A stretch of 29,358 nucleotides of DNA from a virus. Below the pieces are notes generated by a model. It did not search any database, had not been told where the DNA came from, and saw only the letters and a list, made by a program, of their open reading frames with translations. The translations under genes were made by a program, and so were the position numbers. How positions within the stretch are numbered: the first letter of the stretch is position 1; every line of letters starts with the position of its first letter. Below are positions 1 through 6,132 of this stretch, piece by piece. The stretch lies in IMG/VR virus record IMGVR_UViG_3300032291_004330, positions 1-29,358 of that record; one strand, given 5' to 3'.

Positions 1-350
1 GCGTGTAAAAACTCATCATTACCTATGTAAATTCCACAGTGCCAACCACTTGGACTGACCTTACTCGTAAAATAAACTAAATCTCCAATCCTTAAATCAT
101 TTGAATCAATTACAATCCCGTTTTGGTATTGAGTCCTACAGGTTGGTGGAATTTCTATCTCAAAAACATCCTTGTAAAAACGTTTGGTGAATTTAGAACA
201 GTCTATTCCTTTTCTACTATTACCCCCAAATCTATATGGGACATCTTTCCACTCTTGATAGAACGAGTTAATCGCAGTGTCTAAAATAATTGTTTGTGAA
301 TGACAAATAAATCCCAAACAAACTAACAATATGGTAAATAATAATCTCAT
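1..350 (-). CDS. NlpC/P60-family cell-wall endopeptidase, 3' end cut by window edge
   Basis: The minus-strand reading frame opens at ATG 350 and runs off the window start, giving 116 complete codons. Residues 1-19 form a signal peptide (MRLLFTILLVCLGFICHSQ). The mature part has the NlpC/P60 layout: a PYRFGGNSRKGIDCSKF segment with the nucleophilic Cys, then GDLVYF, then GWHCGIYIGNDEFLH with the catalytic His before CGIY. This family cleaves peptidoglycan stem peptides (family knowledge). A secreted form could act in wall degradation during entry or exit, or could be a host-like periplasmic hydrolase. The C-terminus lies outside the window. The fold is assigned with good confidence, the role only by inference. 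Confidence 0.85.
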   Translation of the reverse strand, partial: MRLLFTILLVCLGFICHSQTIILDTAINSFYQEWKDVPYRFGGNSRKGIDCSKFTKRFYKDVFEIEIPPTCRTQYQNGIVIDSNDLRIGDLVYFTSKVSPSGWHCGIYIGNDEFLH

Positions 351-369
351 CAATCATACTTTAATTTTT

Positions 370-459
370 TCATAAATCTTTGTTTTTTTCTTTATTATAT
401 AAGAATAGAAAAAAACCTAAAAATAAACCATAAACGGCACCAAAAATAATTTCAAACAT
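370..459 (-). CDS. 29-residue single-helix membrane micropeptide (putative)
   Basis: A short minus-strand frame starts at ATG 459 and stops at TGA 370-372, just upstream of the NlpC/P60 gene. Residues 2-21 are strongly hydrophobic (FEIIFGAVYGLFLGFFLFLY) and are followed by a charged KEKNKDL tail, a common shape for phage membrane micropeptides. It sits between the tRNA-Arg gene and the peptidase gene, and both neighbours read the same way. No homology is recognised. It could be a chance frame; the hydrophobic-then-charged pattern and tight spacing argue mildly for a real gene. Confidence 0.4.
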   Translation of the reverse strand: MFEIIFGAVYGLFLGFFLFLYNKEKNKDL

Positions 460-472
460 AAAAGTTTTTTTG

Positions 473-543
473 TAGGTCCACCTAGACTCGAACTAGGATT
501 AGAAACTTAGAAGGTTACCGTTTTTCCCTTAAACTATGGACCC
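473..543 (-). tRNA. tRNA-Arg (anticodon UCU)
   Basis: On the minus strand a 7-bp acceptor stem pairs GGGTCCA (543-537) with TGGACCT (480-474). There is a 4-bp D stem (GTTT/AAAC), and the T arm is perfect (CCTAG, loop TTCGAGT, CTAGG). The anticodon loop CTTCTAA gives UCU, which reads AGA, a frequent Arg codon in these AT-rich genes. The anticodon stem (GTAAC/GTTTC) holds one T-T mismatch. The discriminator is A at 473 and CCA is not encoded. The stem mismatch slightly lowers certainty that it is functional. Confidence 0.85.
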
Positions 544-549
544 AAAAAT

Positions 550-647
550 GTGGTGAACCCTTTTTTAGCTACGAAAAGGAAGGTCTTACTCATTTGTGTC
601 GGAGTATGCGCACTGACCGAATCACTCTTTTTCCGACTATTCACCAC
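550..647 (-). ncRNA. Structured element between two tRNAs, not a canonical tRNA
   Basis: The 98-base spacer between tRNA-Arg and tRNA-Leu is closed by a perfect 8-bp inverted repeat (gtggtgaa at 550-557, ttcaccac at 640-647), which resembles an acceptor stem. Inside are a 6-bp stem GTCGGA/TCCGAC (minus strand) and a long imperfect hairpin from ACC-CTTTTTT paired with AAAAGG-AAGGT. I could not fit a 7-base T loop or an anticodon loop on either strand. It may be a degenerate class II tRNA, a tRNA-like processing element, or a small RNA co-transcribed with the tRNAs. The strand is inferred from its neighbours. Confidence 0.4.
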
Positions 648-652
648 GAAAG

Positions 653-737
653 TGCTCTGAGCCAGATTCGAACTGGCACGGACATTACTGTCCAAATGAT
701 TTTAAGTCATCCTTGGCTACCTTTACAACACCAGAGC
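653..737 (-). tRNA. tRNA-Leu (anticodon UAA)
   Basis: On the minus strand the acceptor GCTCTGG pairs with TCAGAGC (one G-T pair). The D stem is TTG/CAA. The anticodon stem-loop GATGA-CTTAAAA-TCATT gives UAA, which reads UUA, the dominant Leu codon here. A class II variable arm (GGACA-GTAA-TGTCC) and a perfect T arm (GCCAG-TTCGAAT-CTGGC) follow. The discriminator is A at 653 and CCA is not encoded. Its first 15 bases are also the last five codons of the GIY-YIG gene upstream. Confidence 0.95.
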
Positions 738-1376
738 ATTTTTTTCAAAAAACTTCATATAATTTTCATCTTCAAGTGGGTTCCAACCATCTTTCAATAA
801 AGATAAAAATTTTCTAGCGGTGCCCTGACAAACACCATACCTTCTGATGACAAAATCTCTACCAAACCCATACTTTTTTAAATTCCAATTTTCAGTTTGA
901 AAGTCCTCGTAAATTTTTTTTACTTTAACCCAACTTTCAATATTCGAATTTATATTTTCCCAAGGTTTAATTCCAAAATTATGATTATTTACCCCTGAAG
1001 ATTTCAATTTACCTCTTAACCTGTATTCTTCGTTTTCCCATAATTTTCTAACACTATTTGAAACTTGTTTTTTCAAATCATCGTTCCAAATGGTACATTT
1101 ACCCATTGATTTATTTAGTAATTTTGGATTATTTAAATTTTCTTTTATTAAAGAATATTCAAATTCCAAGGCTTCTTGTTTGGAGTCAAAAAAATTAACA
1201 ATAGTGGGTTTGAAATAATCAACACCTTCTTGAATTATCAATTCTTTAACTGTAGTGGATGAAGTGAAATACTTTTTCCACAAATCATTACTTGCCTCAC
1301 CTGTATAATCCCATCTAACACCAAAATAAACTTCATCATTTTTACTCGTTATTTTATATACATATGGTTTAGTCAT
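723..1376 (-). CDS. GIY-YIG-type homing endonuclease with NUMOD3-like motif
   Basis: This 217-residue protein opens with YVYKITSKNDEVYFGVRW, the GIY and YIG strands in the YVY...YFG variant found in phage homing nucleases. A DLWKKYFTSS segment follows, then a conserved Glu in LEFEYSLIKEN (about residues 71-80). Residues about 130-142 (GVNNHNFGIKPWE) resemble a NUMOD3 DNA-binding repeat, and the C-terminal third may be a helix-turn-helix-like recognition region (VIRRYGVCQGTARKFLSLL). Such enzymes cut DNA site-specifically and spread their own gene. The start is next to the ATATTTATT box. The last 15 bases overlap the tRNA-Leu gene, and a tRNA-Leu 5' half lies just upstream, so tRNA-Leu sequence borders it on both sides. 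Confidence 0.75.
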   Translation of the reverse strand: MTKPYVYKITSKNDEVYFGVRWDYTGEASNDLWKKYFTSSTTVKELIIQEGVDYFKPTIVNFFDSKQEALEFEYSLIKENLNNPKLLNKSMGKCTIWNDDLKKQVSNSVRKLWENEEYRLRGKLKSSGVNNHNFGIKPWENINSNIESWVKVKKIYEDFQTENWNLKKYGFGRDFVIRRYGVCQGTARKFLSLLKDGWNPLEDENYMKFFEKNALVL

Positions 1377-1390
1377 ACTAATAAATATTT

Positions 1391-1428
1391 GTGTTTACCA
1401 ATTTGTCTACCAATTACACCACCAAGGC
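1391..1428 (-). pseudogene. 5' half of a second tRNA-Leu gene (remnant)
   Basis: Read on the minus strand from 1428, GCCTTGGTG then GTGTAATTGGTAGACA reproduces the acceptor 5' strand, bases 8-9 and D arm of a bacterial class II tRNA-Leu. It continues as AATTGG, the expected anticodon-stem strand. Similarity ends about where the anticodon loop should begin, and the sequence then passes into the ATATTTATT box and start codon of the GIY-YIG gene. No matching 3' half (CCAAGGC acceptor strand) is visible. It is read here as a tRNA gene truncated at the anticodon loop. Confidence 0.6.
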
Positions 1429-1451
1429 AATTTCTTAAAGAACTATGTCAA

Positions 1452-1500
1452 AGATAAAATAAAAAACCCAAACTTCAAAGTTTGGGTCTATTTTTTTTTA
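1452..1500. terminator. Bidirectional intrinsic terminator
   Basis: A 9-bp stem pairs acccaaact (1466-1474) with agtttgggt (1479-1487). It is flanked by a T run on the plus side (1491-1499) and by an A-rich stretch (1452-1465) that reads as T-rich on the minus strand. On the minus strand it closes the gene ending at 1512 and separates it from the tRNA/endonuclease block. Confidence 0.8.
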
Positions 1501-1511
1501 CTTCAAACTTT

Positions 1512-2216
1512 TTAATAATTTTCTCTAAATAGATTTTCACTAATAGATTCTTCAGTATTATATGTGTGGTCTAATGAAACAGTCTTTTCTTCCATATTGA
1601 ATAAGAAATATCCGTCGCTACCTTCGTTTATTTCCCAACCACCATAATTGTTTTCAAGTTGTCTATAACACCAATCTTCAATATCCGCAGGAACCGATTC
1701 ACCACTATAAAAAGAATCTTCAATATAACCACTATCTCCGCTACCATTATAACTTAATCTAAATTCTTTTTTTTCAGGTCCTATTTCACTCAAAGTTTCA
1801 AAAATTTTATGTAAAATACTACCAGGCTCTTCTTCATCTAAATCCCAAGATATTCCACCACCACTTTCACTACCGTAATAACTGCCGTACAACTCAACAA
1901 TGATTTCTTTTTCTTTGGTATTTATTGTCAAATCTATTCTTTCGTAACTCAATTCTTCATTAATATCTAATTCATAATAAACCTTATACGCCTCTTCCAT
2001 AACTTTATTAATAACAGGAAAAATAAATGGTGGGACCTCAACTCTATAATTATTAGATAAATGAGACGGTATTTCTCCTTTTTTATATTCAAATGTACCA
2101 AAATAGTCTCCGTAGTGCATCTCCATTTCGGCATAACCTTTAACACCCATTGATGTTAAATATTTACTAAAAAAATCCAAAGATTTTATATCCTTTTCGT
2201 CAAAAAAATTATTCAT
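1512..2216 (-). CDS. Acidic protein, DUF6878-like C-terminal half
   Basis: This 234-residue, very acidic protein has a C-terminal region (about residues 150-220) whose pattern YNGSGDSGYIED ... VPADIEDWCYRQLE ... GWEINEGSDGYFLFN ... VSLDH matches my memory of the DUF6878 family. Function is unknown. A Gly/Ser-rich stretch GSYYGSESGGG lies near residue 110. The start sits directly after ATATTTATTA, 11 nt after the stop of the upstream gene, so it may have its own late start signal while also being last in the guaB-like gene cluster. No membrane segment or signal peptide is seen. Confidence 0.7.
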   Translation of the reverse strand: MNNFFDEKDIKSLDFFSKYLTSMGVKGYAEMEMHYGDYFGTFEYKKGEIPSHLSNNYRVEVPPFIFPVINKVMEEAYKVYYELDINEELSYERIDLTINTKEKEIIVELYGSYYGSESGGGISWDLDEEEPGSILHKIFETLSEIGPEKKEFRLSYNGSGDSGYIEDSFYSGESVPADIEDWCYRQLENNYGGWEINEGSDGYFLFNMEEKTVSLDHTYNTEESISENLFRENY

Positions 2217-2227
2217 ATTAATAAATA

Positions 2228-2581
2228 TTAGTCTTCAAACTCAAGTTTCGTAGTTTTTAACATCCACAGGGGTTTATTTCCTTCTTGAATATTCATAACC
2301 CATTCTTTTGCTGTTGGAATATAATTATTACAATCTTCTTTTACGTGTTGTTCTCCAACATAACGAGTATATACTATTTTTCCATCACTATTTCTAAACT
2401 CCGAACCAAACCTTTTTTCAAGCTCAAAAATACCCTCAGAGTGATGTCTAAACATTCTATGCATAGAATCACCAAACCATCCTTTAGTTTCATCTAACCA
2501 TTCGTGAAGATGGATATAATCCTCCCATTTACCACCAAATTTTTTGGCAGAACTTTTTGCGTGTAAAATTGGGTGTGCCAT
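2228..2581 (-). CDS. DUF6915-like small protein
   Basis: The 117-residue product carries AHPILHAKSSAKKFGG, DYIHLHEWLDETKGWFGD, HRMFRHHSEGIFELEKRFG and YVGEQHVKEDCNNYIPTAKEW, the succession I associate with DUF6915, a family common in phages and bacteria and without known function. It has many His and Trp residues but no catalytic signature I can name. Its ATG is 4 nt from the stop of the 58-residue gene upstream, so the two are probably co-transcribed from the promoter ahead of the IMPDH-like gene. Confidence 0.75.
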   Translation of the reverse strand: MAHPILHAKSSAKKFGGKWEDYIHLHEWLDETKGWFGDSMHRMFRHHSEGIFELEKRFGSEFRNSDGKIVYTRYVGEQHVKEDCNNYIPTAKEWVMNIQEGNKPLWMLKTTKLEFED

Positions 2582-2582
2582 T

Positions 2583-2759
2583 TTAAATTTTTCTTATGAT
2601 ATATTCGTAACCTGAATCAGAATTTTCTTGGAATATTTGTCTCATTTTTTCCGCTTTGTTTTCGGAATCAAATTCCCAAATTTCGTGGTCTTCATTCAAG
2701 ATAATAACAGGCATCTTGATACCTTTTTCATTTTCAATAAGTTTTACAATTACCCACAT
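2583..2759 (-). CDS. Small conserved-type protein (58 aa)
   Basis: The minus-strand frame from ATG 2759 to TAA 2583 encodes 58 residues beginning MWVIVKLIENEKGIKMPVII and ending SGYEYIIRKI. Its stop lies just ahead of the DUF6915-like start, and its own start precedes the stop of the membrane-protein gene by a few bases, as expected in a compact operon. The alternating beta-strand pattern with an acidic centre (LNEDHEIWEFDSENKAEKM) suggests a small alpha/beta fold. No function is recognised. Confidence 0.65.
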   Translation of the reverse strand: MWVIVKLIENEKGIKMPVIILNEDHEIWEFDSENKAEKMRQIFQENSDSGYEYIIRKI

Positions 2760-2760
2760 T

Positions 2761-3099
2761 TTAAAATAATATTTGAATTAAGATTATTATACAAGACAAA
2801 ATTAAACATATGATTGTCTTTAGTGTTATCGGTTCTTTAAAAAATATATATGACATTGCAGCAAAAACAATTATTCCAACACCAAAACCTAAAATTCTTT
2901 GTGGCCAAAGCTCTCCTTCAAAGGATTGAATTAATTTTTTTACAGAAATGATGTATAACCAACTAATTGGTACACTGAATAACAAAATCTGTATTGGATA
3001 TTTTTCAAACCAATTATACTTTGCCGAAACATTTAATTGGATAAAAGTCCCAATTTGTGCAACAAACATAAATAATAAACCTTGTAATAAATTAGTCAT
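2761..3099 (-). CDS. Four-helix membrane protein, DMT/SMR transporter-like half
   Basis: The 112-residue protein has four hydrophobic segments (about 4-22, 34-52, 68-86 and 92-112). The last part, FFKEPITLKTIICLILSCIIIL, resembles the final loop and helix of small multidrug-resistance/DMT family proteins (GEP-x-T-x-x-x-x-G...L). It also matches phage membrane proteins of that size. It would act in the inner membrane, possibly as a dimer, with unknown substrate. It starts 2 nt from the IMPDH stop and abuts the 58-residue gene. The missing SMR Glu in helix 1 makes classical proton-coupled export uncertain. Confidence 0.6.
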   Translation of the reverse strand: MTNLLQGLLFMFVAQIGTFIQLNVSAKYNWFEKYPIQILLFSVPISWLYIISVKKLIQSFEGELWPQRILGFGVGIIVFAAMSYIFFKEPITLKTIICLILSCIIILIQILF

Positions 3100-3100
3100 T

Positions 3101-4108
3101 TTAGTAAATTAAGTGTGGTTTAGCTTCACTTTGTCCAGCATTGGTAACTTGAACCCAATCAGGATTGTAGGTTGAAAAATTATCTGCCCCTGCATATGAG
3201 AATGCGGAACGAACCCCATCTAAAAGACCCTCGATAACATACTTTACACCACCTTTATATGGAATAATTGTACTCTCACCCTCAACATTTCTTTGTTCCT
3301 GACCGTGTGTCATTTTGGTTTCTAAAGACGCAGCACCTCTATATCTCTTATATAATCCTGTTGGTTTTTCAATAATTGAACCGGGAGACTCTTCAGTCCC
3401 CGCCAAAAGAGAACCAATCATAACACTACTTGCACCTAAAGCCAATGCTTTTGCAATATCACCACTTGTTCTGATTCCTCCGTCAGCTATCACAGGAACT
3501 GATGAATAAGGAACTATCTCCAACAATGACGAAACATTTGGAAGTCCAAAACCTGTTTTTATTCTTGTAGTACATAACGAACCTCCACCAATCCCCACAC
3601 GTAACCCATCCGCACCCCAATCACATAAGTCTTCGGCAGCTTTACGAGTTGCAATATTTCCGGCAATTACATCTACATTTGAGTTAATCGATTTGATTTT
3701 ATGTATTGCATCTTTAACGTTCTTGTGGTGACCGTGAGCAACATCAATTAAAATGATTTTTACACCCGAAGTCACTAAATCTTGAGCCCTTTCATAAAAA
3801 TCACCATTCGCTCCAACTGCCGCCATAACTAATATATCGGGTGAAGTTCTACTAATGACATTTTGAACCATTTTAATCTGAGAATCAATTGTCATAAATC
3901 TATGAATACAACCAATCCCACCCATAAGAGCAAGTTTAACAGCCATTTCTTCTTCACATACCGTATCCATAGGTGCGGTGACAAAGGGAATTTTAATTTT
4001 ATATCTTTTTGTAACAGTTGTTGTTAAATCTATATTTTTTCTTGAGGTGATTTCTGAATAAGATGGAACAAGTTGGATGTCATCGTAAGTGAGTGCGATA
4101 GGTTTCAT
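3101..4108 (-). CDS. IMP dehydrogenase / GMP reductase family enzyme without CBS domains
   Basis: From ATG 4108 the product is 335 residues, a single TIM barrel. It contains [15 protein letters not shown] near the N-terminus, the active-site loop [13 protein letters not shown] with the catalytic Cys at about residue 179, [21 protein letters not shown], and a C-terminal flap with IIPYKGGV and SAFSYAGA. It ends [15 protein letters not shown], more like IMPDH than GMP reductase. IMPDH makes XMP for GTP synthesis; GMPR does the reverse step from GMP to IMP. The CBS regulatory module of cellular IMPDH is absent. I prefer 4108 over TTG 4126 because it lies 10 nt after a strong promoter. The choice between guaB and guaC is left open. 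Confidence 0.88.
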   Translation of the reverse strand: MKPIALTYDDIQLVPSYSEITSRKNIDLTTTVTKRYKIKIPFVTAPMDTVCEEEMAVKLALMGGIGCIHRFMTIDSQIKMVQNVISRTSPDILVMAAVGANGDFYERAQDLVTSGVKIILIDVAHGHHKNVKDAIHKIKSINSNVDVIAGNIATRKAAEDLCDWGADGLRVGIGGGSLCTTRIKTGFGLPNVSSLLEIVPYSSVPVIADGGIRTSGDIAKALALGASSVMIGSLLAGTEESPGSIIEKPTGLYKRYRGAASLETKMTHGQEQRNVEGESTIIPYKGGVKYVIEGLLDGVRSAFSYAGADNFSTYNPDWVQVTNAGQSEAKPHLIY

Positions 4109-4123
4109 AATATTAATTTTACA

Positions 4124-4154
4124 CAAAAATAGATAAAATGTTTGACATTACAAA
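4124..4154 (-). promoter_or_regulatory. Bacteroidetes-type promoter for the guaB-like gene
   Basis: On the minus strand TTTG (4154-4151), a 19-base spacer and TATTTTTG (4131-4124) match the TTTG-N19-TAnnTTTG consensus fully. The predicted start near 4118 gives about 10 nt of leader before ATG 4108. Confidence 0.75.
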
Positions 4155-4239
4155 GGGTATTGTGATATTTATTATTATCAAAAGGGCAACTTTTGGAAAA
4201 TATATGAGACAGGTGAAAAGAAAAATGGAAAATCTTTAA
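4138..4239 (+). CDS. 33-residue basic/hydrophobic ORF (doubtful)
   Basis: The plus-strand frame runs from ATG 4138 to TAA 4237-4239. It encodes a hydrophobic stretch GIVIFIII followed by a basic tail KRATFGKYMRQVKRKMENL. It is followed 35 nt later by a strong plus-strand terminator, which suggests that something is transcribed here. However, it overlaps the minus-strand guaB-like promoter and no plus-strand promoter is evident. It may be a membrane micropeptide or chance. Confidence 0.25.
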   Translation: MFDITKGIVIFIIIKRATFGKYMRQVKRKMENL

Positions 4240-4273
4240 CCATAAAATTCAAAAAAATACAAAATAAAATTAT

Positions 4274-4298
4274 TGGGGGTTAACCACCCCCATTTTTT
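4274..4298 (+). terminator. Intrinsic terminator
   Basis: The stem TGGGGGT (4274-4280) pairs with ACCCCCA (4286-4292) around a TAACC loop and is followed by six T. It would end plus-strand transcription entering from 4138-4260 and isolates the next promoter. Confidence 0.75.
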
Positions 4299-4299
4299 A

Positions 4300-4331
4300 T
4301 TTGTTTTATTTAAACATATTTCTTACTTTTG
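4300..4331 (+). promoter_or_regulatory. Bacteroidetes-type promoter for the coiled-coil/clpP pair
   Basis: TTTG (4300-4303), 20 bases and TACTTTTG (4324-4331) match the consensus. The start is expected near 4336, about 12 nt before ATG 4348. Confidence 0.8.
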
Positions 4332-4347
4332 TAAAAACATACCAAAA

Positions 4348-4659
4348 ATGAAAAAATTTATTTCAAAATTAACCCATTATTCACGAGAAATTTTAATAAT
4401 CTCAATGTCAATCCTATTATTGGTTTATGTATTAAAATCATATAAAAATGAGATGGAACTCAAGGTAGTAAAAGAATCATTATCAACACAAAAAAAAACT
4501 ATTGATTCATCACGTAAAAAAATTGATAGCCTAAAAACTGAAATTTTTATATTGGAAACGGAAAACACAAGACACGAGATAACAAGGGACCATATTTTTT
4601 ATGTTTATCCTAAAGTAGGAGAAGAATACGATTATTTCATTTCACATTACACCGAATAA
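4348..4659 (+). CDS. Membrane-anchored coiled-coil protein
   Basis: ATG 4348 lies just after a consensus promoter and gives 103 residues. A membrane helix at about residues 15-31 (ILIISMSILLLVYVL) follows a short basic N-terminus. Residues about 35-75 (heptads in VVKESLSTQKKTIDSSRKKIDSLKTEI) look like a coiled coil, and a short C-terminal domain (DHIFYVYPKVGEEYDYFISHYTE) follows. The topology is probably N-in with a periplasmic coiled coil. It is 10 nt ahead of clpP and likely co-transcribed with it. No family is recognised. It could be a small envelope or spanin-like protein, which I infer only from shape. Confidence 0.7.
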   Translation: MKKFISKLTHYSREILIISMSILLLVYVLKSYKNEMELKVVKESLSTQKKTIDSSRKKIDSLKTEIFILETENTRHEITRDHIFYVYPKVGEEYDYFISHYTE

Positions 4660-4669
4660 AAATTTAAAT

Positions 4670-5347
4670 ATGAATATTTCAAGCGAATTTAGTAGTTATT
4701 ACACTAAACATTTAGGAAAGGGGTCTTTAGACCTTCATTACCACAACTCTCAGATTGAGTCCTCAATGACTCCTTATATTTTGGAAGAAAGAGAAATGAG
4801 AGCAACACAAATTGATATTTTTTCAAGATTGATGAGAGACAGAATTTTATGGGTTGCGGGTCCTGTTGACGATAGAATGTCTACCATTGTTCAAGCCCAA
4901 CTAATGTTTTTGGATAATACAGACAAGGCGGATATTACAATGCATATTGACTCCGGTGGAGGCTCGGTCAAATCAGGTCTTTCTATGGTTGATGTTATGA
5001 ATTATATTGCTTGTGATATAAGAACGGTCAATACAGGAATGGCGGCTTCTATGGGTTCCGTATTGCTCGGAGCGGGCACAAAAGGTAAAAGAAGTTCATT
5101 GAGATTTTCAAGAACTATGTTACATCAATCATCAGGGGGGTTTAGTGGTAACATTCAAGATGCCGAAATTGATATGAAAGAGTGGCATAAAGTTAATAAA
5201 ACCCTTTTCGAACTTCTTGGTGAGTATTGCGGAAAACCTGCGGAAAAAGTAATGAAAGATGCTCAAAGAGACTTATGGTTGGATAGTCAGGAATCTTTAG
5301 ATTATGGTATTATTGATGAAATCGTTACATCAAAAAAAGTTAAATAA
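4670..5347 (+). CDS. clpP: ClpP-family serine protease
   Basis: The 225-residue protein has the full ClpP core: MHIDSGGGSVKSGLSMVDVM, the nucleophile Ser127 in GMAASMGSVLLGAG, His152 in MLHQSSGG, and Asp201 in AQRDLWLDSQESLDYGIIDEI. ClpP forms a two-ring peptidase chamber fed by ClpX/ClpA-type ATPases (family knowledge). A phage copy may join host ATPases to alter proteolysis, or may act in virion maturation. A longer N-terminal region (about 45 residues before the core) distinguishes it from typical cellular ClpP. No partner ATPase is in the window. It is the second gene of a host-type promoter unit and is closed by a terminator. Confidence 0.92.
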   Translation: MNISSEFSSYYTKHLGKGSLDLHYHNSQIESSMTPYILEEREMRATQIDIFSRLMRDRILWVAGPVDDRMSTIVQAQLMFLDNTDKADITMHIDSGGGSVKSGLSMVDVMNYIACDIRTVNTGMAASMGSVLLGAGTKGKRSSLRFSRTMLHQSSGGFSGNIQDAEIDMKEWHKVNKTLFELLGEYCGKPAEKVMKDAQRDLWLDSQESLDYGIIDEIVTSKKVK

Positions 5348-5351
5348 AAAA

Positions 5352-5379
5352 AAGGGTGTCTTTCGACACCCTCTTTTTA
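5352..5379. terminator. Bidirectional terminator between convergent genes
   Basis: GGGTGTC (5354-5360) pairs with GACACCC (5365-5371). The tail is TCTTTTT on plus and eight T on minus, with a GAAA tetraloop on the minus strand. It ends clpP and the minus-strand gene finishing at 5451. Confidence 0.88.
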
Positions 5380-5450
5380 GATTTTGGAATACCCCCTCTT
5401 TTTTTTGTTCCCATTTATATCCAAGAGCTTTTAAGCCCGAAGATTCAATA

Positions 5451-6122
5451 TTATGTAGTAGGACTCTGTGACATTATTGGTGATAATGTGTTCTTTAGTG
5501 AGCTCGCATTTGAACTGAATTTATCAAACAAAGAACATATTGTTCCTGAAATACCATTTTCAATTCCTGATACAAAATCACTTTCTCTAATCGTATCTCC
5601 AAGTACGTTTCTTACCAAATCAGGGAAAAATCCACCAAATCCTGATTGTGTTTGTAAATTCATAACCAATCCCTCAACCAACGACCTTGTAAGTAATTTT
5701 GTCATTATTTTACAATCGGAGAAAGATTTTAAGAATTCTGTGGGATTTGTAGTTATGAAAGAGATTAAGAAATTTTTCCAGAACCCTTGTGGCATACCCA
5801 ACTTTGTCAGTATCGCATTTACAAATGGTTCCGCAATTGTCTCTATTGTACTTCCTCCAAATAAGTTCCCTAATAAACCCTTCAAAATACCACCCAAATC
5901 AAAAGATTCACTCACAATTGAATTACTCAAACTATTGTACTCATTAGCGATTGAAAAAAGTAATTTAATTTTTTTATTCTCCGTCAAAGCATAATAATCT
6001 TTTTTTGACTTTATGTCTTTTAGTATGAAAGAAAATCTTTTGGTTGATATTTCTTGTTCAATTAGGAGAATATCTTTTTTTTCTTTTGCCTCTAAAATCG
6101 CTTTTCTTATTTCTTTTTTCAT
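5451..6122 (-). CDS. Probable virion-associated hydrophobic protein
   Basis: The 223-residue protein has a charged helical N-terminus with ILE and LIE triplets (residues 9-11 and 20-22). A Gly-rich hydrophobic segment (FDLGGILKGLLGNLFGGSTIETIAE) and further amphipathic helices (FWKNFLISFITTNPTEFLKSF; TKLLTRSLVEGLVM) follow. The pattern suggests membrane interaction, but no family is recognised. It is the last gene of a minus-strand late group and starts 10 nt after the stop of the upstream gene, behind AATTTATTAAAA, a weak form of the late box. A structural or injected role is inferred from context only. Confidence 0.65.
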   Translation of the reverse strand: MKKEIRKAILEAKEKKDILLIEQEISTKRFSFILKDIKSKKDYYALTENKKIKLLFSIANEYNSLSNSIVSESFDLGGILKGLLGNLFGGSTIETIAEPFVNAILTKLGMPQGFWKNFLISFITTNPTEFLKSFSDCKIMTKLLTRSLVEGLVMNLQTQSGFGGFFPDLVRNVLGDTIRESDFVSGIENGISGTICSLFDKFSSNASSLKNTLSPIMSQSPTT

Positions 6123-6132
6123 TTTTAATAAA

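Noticed and set aside
550-647. Third canonical tRNA
   Set aside because: The outer stem fits, but no 7-base T loop, anticodon loop or D arm could be placed on either strand.
594-800. Plus-strand frame of 68 codons
   Set aside because: It lies across tRNA-Leu and the structured spacer on the other strand and has no promoter or protein-like pattern.
723-1428. Group I intron in tRNA-Leu carrying the endonuclease
   Set aside because: The intact tRNA-Leu is continuous and the upstream half has a different acceptor sequence, so the two do not form exons of one tRNA.
5356-5994. Plus-strand frame of 212 codons
   Set aside because: It is antisense to the gene at 5451-6122, begins with a non-ATG codon inside a terminator and has a shadow-like composition.
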